From: Tateyamaria sp. ANG-S1
GTDB lineage: Bacteria; Pseudomonadota; Alphaproteobacteria; Rhodobacterales; Rhodobacteraceae
Assembly (NCBI RefSeq): GCF_000814025.1
Contig: NZ_JWLL01000003.1
Location: 421,597 to 485,596 of the forward strand
Length of the DNA: 64,000 nt
Reading direction: 5' to 3'
Positions 9,033 through 17,199 of the stretch are shown here, piece by piece. The translations under genes were made by a program, and so were the position numbers. Numbering within the stretch: position 1 is the stretch's first letter; each line of letters begins with the position of its first letter. The notes under the pieces were generated by a model that saw nothing but the letters and a program-made list of their open reading frames with translations, did not search any database and had not been told where the DNA came from.

Positions 9033-9736
9033 ATCAGTTTTTCGGGCTCAAATGATCACTTGGCAAAGTTCGCGTTAGAGGCGAAGCTGAGAGGCAGCGA
9101 ACTTTGCCTCAACCATGCTCGAAAACGTGCTCATGAACACGATACCCGAAAACTGTTCACACTGAGAGCGTCAATGCCAGCTTATCCACATCCCCGGCAC
9201 CCGCTTGAGTGCAGCGGGAGTGAACAGAATTATTAATAGTGTTAAGTCTTCGATCTGAGAGTATCAGAGACTAACTTCTGTACCAGTAGGCTTGCGGCAT
9301 CTTCTCGCGAACTGGACCCTTGGCCAGTGCCCCAAGCGCTGCCAAAGCGGACCTTGGTGCATCATGCAGCATCAGTCGAAAAGGGCTCGAAGCGGTCTTT
9401 CTCTGCAGGTTGCGCGAAGGTTCGCTTTAGACGCTATTCACCCACGCGAACTAAGGCACATAGTGAGATCTGTAAGTCCTCGGTTCTTCCTGAAAACTGC
9501 TTTGTAAATTCTTGACTAAGGCCCTGTCAGTGCTGCGACAGGTGGGGCCCAGAGCTTGGTTGTTTGGACAGGTTCTGAATGATCGGCTATTCCCTGAATA
9601 AGCAAGGATCTTTCAGGCTGTGCAACAAGCCAGCCTGGCCAGCCGCGCGACCACGGGGAGCGCGGCGCGGGAAAGCGCACCGTGAGACCCTCTGCGGCTA
9701 TCAGCGCAGCGGGTCATATTGTAGATTTGGAATACC
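9033..9736. other. Long gene-free region between the integrase and methyltransferase genes
   Basis: About 700 bases without a convincing gene. The left 130 bases hold nested inverted repeats listed separately. The rest contains degenerate copies of the dispersed GC-rich repeat (for example around 9330-9430, GCCAAAGCGGACCTTGG). Several short open frames exist, but none has a ribosome site plus coding-like composition. Confidence 0.5.
9035..9155. repeat. Nested inverted repeats beside the integrase
   Basis: An inner perfect 12-base inverted repeat, GGCAAAGTTCGC at 9062-9073 and GCGAACTTTGCC at 9097-9108, with a 23-base spacer, is flanked by a near-perfect outer pair, CAGTTTTTCGGG at 9035-9046 and CCCGAAAACTG at 9145-9155. 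The block begins 3 bases upstream of the integrase ATG. Such an arrangement fits recombinase core and arm sites, or a strong cruciform. Confidence 0.65.
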
Positions 9737-10408
9737 CTATGCGGCTTGGCGTTCGCCTTTTGCCGCGTGGTATCGCTCGGCACCGCTTACCCGGTTCTTG
9801 GCAAGCTCACAGTATTTAGCTTCCAGCTCCACACCGATTGCAACGCGCCCCGACAAAGCTGCGGCTACTGCTGTTGTACCTGACCCTAAGAACGGGTCCA
9901 AAACTACATCCCCGGGTTTCGAGAAGCTACGGATCAGCGGCGCTATCACTTCGACCGCCTTCTGCGTTGGGTGGTGACGGTTTCCGCTGTAGGTCCAATC
10001 AAGCAGATCAGGCAGCGCCTTTCCTTGCCGTTGCGGGTTGCCCTTGGTCAGAAGCCAAGCACTCTCATGGCGATACTGAACATGCTTTGTATTCGACACA
10101 TAGTCCTTGCCCCAAACCAAGTGCCCCCCGACTTTGAAGCCTGCATCCGCCCATGCTTTTGAGAATTGATCAATCGCAGTCCAGCCGCAGAATACAACCG
10201 CGTAGCTGTCTTGCTGTAGGACACGAAACAGCTCTGAAAACACGCCCAAGACGCCCGCCGCATTGTCGTCGTTTCGGACTTTCCGACCGTCCCGGTCCTG
10301 ATAATTGCAAAGGTAAGGCGGATCGGTAACCACCAGATCAATCGTACCGGCCTCAATGCCTTTTAGGGTTTCCAAGGCCTCTCCATTGATAATGTTGTGC
10401 TGTGTCAT
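9737..10408 (-). CDS. Orphan site-specific DNA methyltransferase (beta class)
   Basis: A 223-residue amino-methyltransferase. DPPY at residues 29-32 is the catalytic motif IV, and DPFLGSGTT near residue 173 is the SAM-binding motif I. With IV before I it is of the beta class; DPPY favours adenine N6 methylation. ATG 10408 is chosen over longer starts because AGAGGAAAAG lies just upstream. No restriction endonuclease gene is next to it, so it is probably an orphan enzyme that shields the element from host restriction or marks DNA for regulation. The target site cannot be read from sequence. Confidence 0.88.
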   Translation of the reverse strand: MTQHNIINGEALETLKGIEAGTIDLVVTDPPYLCNYQDRDGRKVRNDDNAAGVLGVFSELFRVLQQDSYAVVFCGWTAIDQFSKAWADAGFKVGGHLVWGKDYVSNTKHVQYRHESAWLLTKGNPQRQGKALPDLLDWTYSGNRHHPTQKAVEVIAPLIRSFSKPGDVVLDPFLGSGTTAVAAALSGRVAIGVELEAKYCELAKNRVSGAERYHAAKGERQAA

Positions 10409-10644
10409 GTCTTTTCCTCTCTTTGGGTATGGGTTGCTCATGCAACCCTTGGCCCTCGCCGAGAGTGGGGGTGCAAAGGTGAAGCAAAATCGGCGAAAGA
10501 TGCTCTGCCTTTGACGGAGGCTCACGGTGCGCCGGGAAACCGTCAAAGCAAGGATCTCTTCGATCTAATTTGCTTGCCCTGCGCTGGGGGCGAAGCCATA
10601 AGACCTTCCGCCAAACGTGGTGCCCCTCCGGACAACACGTGCAC

Positions 10645-10673
10645 AAAAAAAGGGCGAACCAATGGCTCGCCCT
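10645..10673 (-). terminator. Rho-independent terminator
   Basis: On the minus strand AGGGCGAGCCA and TGGTTCGCCCT form a GC-rich stem with one G-T pair, followed by seven T residues. It lies 24 bases past the stop of the 88-residue gene at 10697-10963 and separates it from the methyltransferase gene further along. Confidence 0.8.
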
Positions 10674-10696
10674 CAAAGTAAAGCACTGCTTCTCGT

Positions 10697-10963
10697 CTAA
10701 GCGGGTGATTGTTCGAATAGCTCTCCGGTTTGATCATCTCCGTTGCCTCTAATCGTCCGAAGAACAATGCGGCCATCGACCGGATGCGCGTCCATGCGGA
10801 TCTCATATCCTTGGCCATCATTGTGGGTCCAAGCCGCGCCGATCTTGCTCCAGATAGACTTCTTCCCGTCGCCGACGGCTTTAACTGTGTAGGCCAGCAT
10901 GAGAGGCCGCTTCAGTCCGGGTGCGTCCATCTTCTTTGTGTTTTGAGTATCTTTTGAGTTCAT
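10697..10963 (-). CDS. Small conserved-looking mobile-element protein
   Basis: An 88-residue protein with a compact core (VGDGKKSIWSKIGAAW, then HPVDGRIVLRT). ATG 10963 is preferred because AAAGGAAATTT sits directly upstream; a longer frame reaches 11020 with no better ribosome site. Proteins with a similar core occur near methyltransferase or replication genes on plasmids as far as I recall, but I do not know a named family or function. A terminator follows the gene. Confidence 0.65.
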   Translation of the reverse strand: MNSKDTQNTKKMDAPGLKRPLMLAYTVKAVGDGKKSIWSKIGAAWTHNDGQGYEIRMDAHPVDGRIVLRTIRGNGDDQTGELFEQSPA

Positions 10964-11168
10964 AAATTTCCTTTCGTTCAAAAAGGAACATAAAGTGAAC
11001 GATGCTAACTTGGCTGACAAGAGAAATGTTTAGGTCATACATGGATATGACGCTTGTGAATTTCGCCTAGCGCAGTCCCCGTAGAACTGGGCGTCTTAAG
11101 AGAAGACAACTTGGTGATTGAGACAACTTCTCTGCTGTGCGATCTCACTGTCTAGGATAGGAGTTAGC

Positions 11169-11483
11169 ATGGCCAAAATAAACTGGGATAAGTTGTCTCT
11201 CGACGAGCTGAAGGACATTCAAAAGCAAGCTGGCAAAGCAATCGAAACCTTCGAGGCACGCAAGAAACTGGAAGCACTTGCAGCTCTTGAAGCCAAGGCA
11301 GCCGAGCTGGGCTTTACGTTGAAAGATCTTGTCGGGAGCGGAGGCGCGAAAGCAAGCAAGGCCCCCCCCAAGTATGCACACCCAGAAAACCCAACGCTGA
11401 CTTGGTCGGGCCGTGGGCGTCAGCCAGGCTGGATCAAGGAAGGGCTTTCTTCAGGGAAAAGCCTCGAGGACTTTGCAATCTAA
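11169..11483 (+). CDS. H-NS family nucleoid-associated protein
   Basis: A 104-residue protein. Residues 1-50 form an Ala/Lys/Glu-rich helical oligomerization region. The C-terminal part has the H-NS DNA-binding signature: YAHPENPTLTWSGRGRQPGW near residues 66-85, in which TWSGRGRQP is the AT-hook-like loop, followed by a Gly-Lys-Ser-Leu-Glu-Asp-Phe ending. This is the form found in HvrA/MucR-era alphaproteobacterial H-NS homologues. The start at 11169 follows a GATAGGAG site and removes a 17-residue extension. It likely silences cargo genes on the element or lowers its fitness cost. Confidence 0.88.
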   Translation: MAKINWDKLSLDELKDIQKQAGKAIETFEARKKLEALAALEAKAAELGFTLKDLVGSGGAKASKAPPKYAHPENPTLTWSGRGRQPGWIKEGLSSGKSLEDFAI

Positions 11484-11750
11484 ATTTGTCTGCACCGAAC
11501 ACTTCGAACCCTGGGCATATTTACAGGTCGGGCGGAAAGCGGACTTTAGCTGCATCCGCGAAAGGCGCTCCTCGCTGAGCCAAAAGCAGCCGTTCATTGG
11601 CGGTGGTGTGCCAGCATTGATGCCCTGTCATCAGCGAACGTCTGGAACGCGCAGAAAGCGGACTTTGCAAAGTCTAGCGAAAGGCCGTTGCCGCCTTTAG
11701 CCAATACATCTCACTGCTCCGGTGGAGGTCGGCTTTTCAGATGGTCGTAG
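11484..11750. repeat. Degenerate dispersed repeats
   Basis: Between the H-NS-type gene and the HEPN gene the DNA holds two copies of a GAAAGCGGACTTT motif (11,536-11,548 and 11,651-11,663), each with GCGAAAGGC-like sequence downstream. Similar pieces recur at other intergenic sites of the element. No gene is visible. Confidence 0.55.
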
Positions 11751-12398
11751 TCACGCGGCCATATAGGTTTTCAGTTGAACCTTGTTGTCCAAAGCGTCCC
11801 CAAACATTCGCATCAAAGCGACGGTTGTATTTGTGACTTCATCTAAGTCGTCCTTCGCCATGAAGGTGTCTTCGCCATGGGCAATCGCATTTCGTCTCTT
11901 CAGAAGCATTGCGTCAATGAAGGCCTCGTGTTCAATGAATTCTTGGTAAGAAACGTCGCAAACCAAGCAAATCTCCTTCAGCACCTCAGAGTTTAGATTC
12001 GATTTAGTGTTGATCAGATCATCATTCACTTTACTGAACGACCTGTTCGAAGATGCAAGGATCTCATCCAGAAGGTTACACCTCGACTCGATACTTCCCT
12101 TGCTCTTCGATAGAGCCGCGAGCCTTGGCAAAAAGTAATTTTTTAAAAACTGGTTGTTGAGGCTTGCGTATGGATGCTTACGCAACGCGACATGCGTTAA
12201 ATACAGTTTTGCTGAATTTCTAACATGCCCCTCCCAGTGGGCATATGAAATTGTGACCAATGCCCTAAGCAGAACTCTCCCTAAGTTCTGATCGGCACTT
12301 CGAATTGCAGTCTTCAAATCCGATATCTCGCGGATACGCCAAGTCCTGTCTGCGGTTACAAGACTTGAGAAATCGTCCGCGGTATACGGTTTGCTCAT
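11751..12398 (-). CDS. HEPN-domain protein, MAE_28990/MAE_18760 type
   Basis: A 215-residue all-helical protein with the HEPN RNase signature R169-NAIA-H174 in KRRNAIAHGE, near the C-terminal end. The early HWEGHVRNSAKLYL segment is typical of the MAE_28990/MAE_18760 HEPN family. HEPN proteins of this type are predicted RNA-cleaving toxins and are often coded beside a DUF262 gene. Here ATG 12398 overlaps the DUF262 stop in an ATGA junction, so both are one operon and translationally coupled. The likely role is toxin or effector in a toxin-antitoxin or phage-defence pair. Family assignment is by memory of the motif pattern; activity is inferred. Confidence 0.82.
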   Translation of the reverse strand: MSKPYTADDFSSLVTADRTWRIREISDLKTAIRSADQNLGRVLLRALVTISYAHWEGHVRNSAKLYLTHVALRKHPYASLNNQFLKNYFLPRLAALSKSKGSIESRCNLLDEILASSNRSFSKVNDDLINTKSNLNSEVLKEICLVCDVSYQEFIEHEAFIDAMLLKRRNAIAHGEDTFMAKDDLDEVTNTTVALMRMFGDALDNKVQLKTYMAA

Positions 12399-13504
12399 GG
12401 CTTGAACCACTCGCTTCCAAAAGGCACGGTTTTTTGAATCCGCGTTGTTCCACGCATGCCGGGTGATACGAAACCTTCAACTTCAGGTTGCTCCCAAAAT
12501 GCCTGAGACTTGTCGCGCACGAACTGTACTGGGTCTGCCTGCTGCTCGATGTCCGCAAGGTTCTTTGCGACACCTACAGCAATCGCTTCTAAGCCCACTA
12601 GTCCCACTCTTCCTGAGTAGTCTCCATTTTGGAAGCGCCGAAGAGCATTCCCGCCCGCAGCTTCATGCAGAAGGTCCATGGTGCTTTTGATAGTCGTGGA
12701 GGCACCGGTAATATCGGCCTCCGTAGCAAGTTGTACGATACCCTCGTCTATGTATTCACCGACGTCTAGGATTCCGTCGTAATCTACTAACGTGTGTACC
12801 AGTAGTCTTACCGCCATCTCGATGTGTCGCTGCTTTTCTGTTTGGCCTTCGTTCAAGCCCGTTACAGCAAGAAATTTGGGGGTCTCCGCCGCGGCTTTGA
12901 TCGCCCTAAAGTAGTCGGCATTGACCATCAAAATTATGCAGTTTCGGATTTCTTGGGCGTTTGCGGTCGTCCCACCAGCATTTAGTCGTTGAAACAGGTC
13001 AAACTTCGTCATGCTGTCGCTCGGACGCTTGAGGATTTCCACTCCAATACGAGACCTCTTAATGGCCAGTTGAAGGCTTCGATCAAGTTCGACTTGTTCA
13101 TTCTCCTCCACGTCAGCAATTGCTGCACTTTTTTCCCAAACTGCATTGTGTAGGGACGGCAGGTACTTTGTTGCTTCCAAGACAGATGGTGGGCAAGCCA
13201 CACCTTTTTCGTCCCTCAATTTGCCCATGAACTCTAGAATTGATGAAAGCCTCTGCAGACCATCTACGAGCTCCCACTGCCCGTTTTCTAGCTCGTACAC
13301 GAAGATAGATGGCAGCGGGATACCCAGCAGCAGAGACTCGATCAGTTTTGACTTCTGGCCTACTTCCCATCTAAAAAGTCGTTGGAATTCTGGTGCGATT
13401 ATTATGTCACCGTCATCGTACAGGTTCACCAACTCGCCAATGGACATCTGAAAGGCGTCGGTACGAACATTCCGCTGCGCTTTTTCGATTTCTTCAAGTA
13501 GCAT
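12395..13504 (-). CDS. DUF262 (GmrS/ParB-like nuclease fold) protein
   Basis: A 369-residue protein. The N-terminal domain has the DUF262 signatures PEFQRLFRW (residues 38-46) and VDGLQRLSS (80-88), where DG-x-QR is the ParB/Srx-like nucleotide-binding or nuclease motif shared with GmrSD and BREX BrxU enzymes. The C-terminal half is helical and lacks the DUF1524 His-Asn-His nuclease domain of full GmrSD. It is the first gene of a two-gene operon with the HEPN protein. In such pairs DUF262 may sense nucleotide state or modified DNA and hold the HEPN partner in check. That division of labour is inference. Confidence 0.85.
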   Translation of the reverse strand: MLLEEIEKAQRNVRTDAFQMSIGELVNLYDDGDIIIAPEFQRLFRWEVGQKSKLIESLLLGIPLPSIFVYELENGQWELVDGLQRLSSILEFMGKLRDEKGVACPPSVLEATKYLPSLHNAVWEKSAAIADVEENEQVELDRSLQLAIKRSRIGVEILKRPSDSMTKFDLFQRLNAGGTTANAQEIRNCIILMVNADYFRAIKAAAETPKFLAVTGLNEGQTEKQRHIEMAVRLLVHTLVDYDGILDVGEYIDEGIVQLATEADITGASTTIKSTMDLLHEAAGGNALRRFQNGDYSGRVGLVGLEAIAVGVAKNLADIEQQADPVQFVRDKSQAFWEQPEVEGFVSPGMRGTTRIQKTVPFGSEWFKP

Positions 13505-13924
13505 TCGTTTCCTAGTTTCCTTGGTGTTTCATGCAAATGAGAGGCTTCGCCGCATCTCAATGAGGAAGTGCCCTCCAGATATGGCTTCTGTCGCGCTCGG
13601 CCATTATGATCACATAGCCCACCGCTACAATATCTGAACTTCCAAACAGTATTTTTTGGCACAACTCAAGGGATCGTCTGGCTTCACAGACCGTCCACAG
13701 TAACTCCGCATGCGCAGCGAACTTCGGGTTCCATCGCACCGTCGAATACCAACGTCCGGTTTGGGCTGTCCACTGCAAGGACCAGTGATGACCAAGCTCT
13801 GATGCTGCCTCTACTATGCCCGCGGCAACGAGACCATACTTCCCAAATGCTGCACTTTGCGTGACTATTGTCTTCTAAGTAATCCAAGGATTCAAACGGC
13901 AAACCTCTAGAGCAAAGGGTAATT
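13505..13924. other. Gene-free region with repeat remnants
   Basis: About 420 bases upstream of the DUF262 operon. At 13,740-13,775 there is AACGTCCGGTTTGGGCTGTC, closely matching a copy at 14,262 (AATGTCCGGTTTGGGCTG), and a GCAGCGAACTTCGGGTTCC segment at 13,714-13,732. These fit the dispersed repeat family. A 73-residue open frame on the minus strand consists mostly of this repeat and is not called. Confidence 0.5.
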
Positions 13925-13927
13925 TTG

Positions 13928-14212
13928 GTGCAGAGTATCGGAAAACTCCGGGTAACAGGTTTCTGGCTTCTTCTCGCCGTATGTATCATCTTGCATTTAT
14001 GGATCGGTGGCGTGGTTGTTGACTACAAAGTAGAAGGCAGTCAGCATCTGATGAAGCTGCGAGATCAGCCAGGCGAATGGACCTCTGTTAGCACCACGGC
14101 TTTCTGGGCGTATCTCATTGTCAAATATTCCATGCTTGCTGTTTGTGCTTCAGTCGCAGCATGGGTGCTATGGCGATGGCTATGGTATGGCAGTCTTCGT
14201 CAATCCAATTGA
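13928..14212 (+). CDS. Small two-helix membrane protein
   Basis: About 94 residues with hydrophobic segments near residues 10-32 (FWLLLAVCIILHLWIGGVVV) and 60-86, and a soluble loop between. Start is GTG 13928 or TTG 13925; both lie behind AAAGGG. No family was recognised. It stands alone between the DUF262 operon (divergent) and a string of very small genes. Confidence 0.55.
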   Translation: MQSIGKLRVTGFWLLLAVCIILHLWIGGVVVDYKVEGSQHLMKLRDQPGEWTSVSTTAFWAYLIVKYSMLAVCASVAAWVLWRWLWYGSLRQSN

Positions 14213-14415
14213 TCCATCTGAACTTCTTATCACACAAGTCGATCGGTGATCGTGCTGGGTGAATGTCCGGTTTGGGCTGCTTCCGGCCCTAGCAGAGCGT
14301 ATGATGACGTCAGATAGGCAAACTCTCGCCCGTGTTACAGGACGTTACCTTCACGTTAAGAGGTCATTAACTATGCGAAGCAGAAGTTTACCCATCATTT
14401 ATGGAGGTAAACTGA

Positions 14416-14643
14416 ATGCCTACAACAGAATGCTTCGAAACAAAGGTCATGATAGCCGCTGAAGAAGCGCGTCGCGCAGGTTTCAGCCAAACGCATGCTG
14501 CACTTCTGGATGTGTTGCGCGCATCCAGATGCAGCGACGAGCGGATGATTGGCAGTCTGTCAAATTCACATCCTGCTGTGTCTTTGCGCTCATCGTTGAG
14601 ACCAAACCTTGGACGGGCTCCGTACGGCTTTACCAACGGTTAA
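14416..14643 (+). CDS. Small hypothetical protein
   Basis: A 75-residue protein with a perfect GGAGGT ribosome site 7 bases before ATG. The N-terminal half (KVMIAAEEARRAGFSQTHAA) would form an amphipathic helix. The second half is low in structure signals. No family was recognised; the strong ribosome site is the main support. Confidence 0.5.
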   Translation: MPTTECFETKVMIAAEEARRAGFSQTHAALLDVLRASRCSDERMIGSLSNSHPAVSLRSSLRPNLGRAPYGFTNG

Positions 14644-14689
14644 CCAAATCTCCTTTTGCTTGATGTGTAGGCAAGCCAAGGATTCGGAA

Positions 14690-14947
14690 ATGCAAAAACA
14701 CGACTGGATTATTGAGGTATGTGAGGATCTTAAAAACTATGCCAAGAAGCACAACCTGGCTCATCTGGAAACTCAGTTGAACACGGCTCTGACTGCGGCA
14801 AAGCACGAGGTTTTGCTAGCAGACTTGGATATCTCGCATCACAGAGCGAGGGATTGTTCTGTGCTTGGTGTCGGGGTTGGCCTTTGCAGTCATCAGAGAG
14901 AGGGTACTCATGAAACCAAAAGACGCGCACCTGTTCGTTGCCAATGA
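14690..14947 (+). CDS. Small hypothetical protein
   Basis: An 85-residue protein starting MQKHDWIIEVCEDLKNYA, with AAGGA about 8 bases upstream. The first 60 residues form a plausible helical bundle (LAHLETQLNTALTAAKHEVL); similar short proteins occur in other rhodobacteral genomes as far as I recall. The last 25 residues look unlike the rest, which may mean a late frameshift has altered the tail. Confidence 0.5.
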   Translation: MQKHDWIIEVCEDLKNYAKKHNLAHLETQLNTALTAAKHEVLLADLDISHHRARDCSVLGVGVGLCSHQREGTHETKRRAPVRCQ

Positions 14948-15056
14948 CCACCCACGGCCAAGCTGGCGTAAGCGCATCTGCGGAAGTTTCATGTTGGCTC
15001 TGGGCGCGACCGTTTTGATTTTCGAATGTATAGCCGCGTTCCGCTACATCTTTTGA
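14910..15056 (+). CDS. Very small membrane protein
   Basis: A 48-residue protein with one membrane helix (residues about 28-46, FMLALGATVLIFECIAAF) and a basic stretch before it. GAGAGGG lies 7 bases before ATG 14910. It overlaps the end of the preceding small gene in another frame. No family was recognised. Confidence 0.45.
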   Translation: MKPKDAHLFVANDHPRPSWRKRICGSFMLALGATVLIFECIAAFRYIF

Positions 15057-15221
15057 AGTACCAAGTCACATTGGAATGATGTGGCCAACGTCCGCTTGGG
15101 GCTGGGGGATGACCTTGGAACTGGATGCAACGAAGGTCAGCGGCGAGCCCAAACTATCACATGCTGCGCTGCAAACGAATGACTGCTTTCAGACCTCTAA
15201 AGACGCGTCGCCGACCACCGA

Positions 15222-15890
15222 TCATAGGTCTTTCTTGTACTTGGTCACACCTGGAATAGTGTGATCGAAGTATGCCGCGTGAAATGTGAGGTAGGGTTCA
15301 AAGTGTTTTTCATACAGAGCTTGCGCTGCGTCATTGCCGTGGATCACCATAAGCCCGATGCTCTGAGCATCTAGGTGACGACCCCGATCAAAAGCGGCCT
15401 TGATCAGGTTCGTGCCGAGCCCCTTCCCACGATGATCTGGAACAACTGAAAAATTCTCTATGATTAGATCGGCTTGCGGCTTCAATAAGATCGCGTCGCC
15501 GTCACCCCAAGCGGTCTCGAACGTCCTTCGAAACATCATAGCTGTTTCCTGCGACCACGCGAGTGATGACGCCACATTCTCCAAGCGTGAAAGATCAAAT
15601 GGAGTCTCACTGCCTGGGGTCAGACCTGGCCTGAACACAGCGCACGCTGCTGCTGGTTCACCTTCTGCCTCAAGAACGATGAAATCCTGTACGTTACCCC
15701 AGTTTGACGCCTGGTTTTGAAGCATAACCTGAAGGAATTCGTGAGTTTCCGTTTCTGTTCCTTGCAGCAGATTGTCCCAGAAAGACTTGCCCAGTGGCGG
15801 CAAGGTGGCTTCGTAGGTCACGCGAGCCAGAAACGAAACATCTGTCGCAGTCGCGATTCTACATTTCTGTTTTGGCAAGTCTTGGGTCAT
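15222..15890 (-). CDS. GNAT family N-acetyltransferase
   Basis: A 222-residue protein with the acetyl-CoA binding motif of GNAT enzymes, VVPDHRGKGLGTNLI (about residues 148-162), preceded by the beta strand IIENFS and followed by the NDAAQALYEKHFEPY element near residues 185-199. The N-terminal region (RIATATDVSFLARVTYEA) also matches the GNAT fold. Substrate is not predictable; small-molecule or protein acetylation are both possible. It is a single gene with no evident operon partner. Confidence 0.88.
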   Translation of the reverse strand: MTQDLPKQKCRIATATDVSFLARVTYEATLPPLGKSFWDNLLQGTETETHEFLQVMLQNQASNWGNVQDFIVLEAEGEPAAACAVFRPGLTPGSETPFDLSRLENVASSLAWSQETAMMFRRTFETAWGDGDAILLKPQADLIIENFSVVPDHRGKGLGTNLIKAAFDRGRHLDAQSIGLMVIHGNDAAQALYEKHFEPYLTFHAAYFDHTIPGVTKYKKDL

Positions 15891-16152
15891 GGCAAGTGAC
15901 GCTTCACTCTGTCTGCAGTGGTAATGTATGTAGTGGGTTGGTGTCTCTCAACCGCACACCGCCATTCGCAGAAGACCGTTGGATGTCAGCTTCGTCCGCG
16001 ATATGTGAGTTGGCCGCAGCTTGGATTTTGCGCTTGCAGCGAACGGCTGCTCTTACGGGCGCATCGCAGCGACGCGATCAACATTTGGAGGTCGGCTTCG
16101 GGCCGGAAACTGACATTTTCTTTGAAGTAGCATAAACAGAACTCCTACCATT
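15891..16152. repeat. Intergenic repeat remnants
   Basis: Contains GCAGCGAACGGCTGC near 16,036 and GGAGGTCGGCTTCGGGCCGG near 16,086, both close to the degenerate repeat family of this element. No credible gene. Confidence 0.45.
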
Positions 16153-17199
16153 CTACGGATAACCGGGACAAATCTGCTGAGAAATCACCCCTTCAGGAAA
16201 GTATGACAGCCACAAGTCATCCTCAAACAACCCAAAACCATGACGGGTCTTCCATCTTTGAAACATATTCAAACGTTTACCAGTATGTTGCGTCCATGGA
16301 TCGCTTGGATGGAGGTCAATCGAAAATGTGACTAAGCAGCTTTCATTAGGCGTAGTTTTTTCCTGAGAAATATTTCTAGCTTGTCTCAATGAGATTCCTA
16401 CATCCAATTCTTCGACCCACAGTCGAGTAAGCCGGTTTCGCTTACCTAACTGCCACCATGCAAGGTGTTTATAAGCATCAGGAATTCGAATATTCATGAC
16501 AACCCCTTGTGTGAGTAAATCGGATATTGTTCTGCCTGCACTGATCTGAGATGAAACATCAAAACTTGCGCCCGCTGAACCGAGGTCAATTCCTTCCTGG
16601 TAGGCTGCCCGGCCTCCACTGTAAGTGAACGAACACTCTTGACCTTCTTCAACTGCTGTACAGCTGTCCATGCCGTAAATGTACGAAAACCTTTCTGCTC
16701 CCTCGCCAAGACCGATGGATTGGGTCACCAAAATTCCTTCCTCGGTTTGAACTAGAGTGAAACCCCGGTTAGTGCTCTCTCCAATTCTTATCTCGATCTT
16801 GGCTACCTCATCACCATCACTTTGTTTAGGCCAGAAGGGCGCAACGTATGCCGGCTCGAAACTCAAGTCAGAAACATCAACGACGCTTGGGCTATTTTCT
16901 CTACCCCAGATTTCAAATCCCGCCCATACCGATACATCGTAGAAGGGCCGATCTAAATCAATATTCTGAATCACAATCTGGCGATTGGCGAGTTCTATCG
17001 CGGTTCTCATGCCTTCGGCTTCTTTCTCAGCACTCCGTTTATTCAGTGTTGTAGCCACTGTATCAACAGTACCGGAAATTAGGATAAGTACTAAGATTGC
17101 ATAGCCCACCCTTGTAACGCGATTCCGCTCGCCGGCCTGTCCAAAAAAAACCCCCAAGCCTGCCAAAATTACAGAAAGCGCACCTGCCCAAATTTCCAT
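16153..17199 (-). CDS. Membrane-anchored protein of unknown function
   Basis: A 348-residue protein with two N-terminal membrane segments (about residues 3-20 and 32-50), a short helical linker (KRSAEKEAEGMRTAIELANR) and a large beta-rich soluble domain of about 270 residues holding several cysteines. I recognise no domain. By topology the large domain would face the same side as the N-terminus. It lies near the HEPN/STAND genes and could be a sensor or effector, but nothing in the sequence says so. Confidence 0.6.
   Translation of the reverse strand: MEIWAGALSVILAGLGVFFGQAGERNRVTRVGYAILVLILISGTVDTVATTLNKRSAEKEAEGMRTAIELANRQIVIQNIDLDRPFYDVSVWAGFEIWGRENSPSVVDVSDLSFEPAYVAPFWPKQSDGDEVAKIEIRIGESTNRGFTLVQTEEGILVTQSIGLGEGAERFSYIYGMDSCTAVEEGQECSFTYSGGRAAYQEGIDLGSAGASFDVSSQISAGRTISDLLTQGVVMNIRIPDAYKHLAWWQLGKRNRLTRLWVEELDVGISLRQARNISQEKTTPNESCLVTFSIDLHPSDPWTQHTGKRLNMFQRWKTRHGFGLFEDDLWLSYFPEGVISQQICPGYP

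Noticed and set aside
10615-10640. TGGTGCCCCTCCGGAC as a second copy of the tRNA-Thr 3' end (left attachment site)
   Set aside because: The match to TGGTGCCCCCACACGGAC is short and gapped, and transfer genes lie on both sides, so the boundary is not here.
13557-13778. A 73-codon minus-strand frame upstream of the DUF262 gene
   Set aside because: It is built mostly of the dispersed repeat and lacks a ribosome site.
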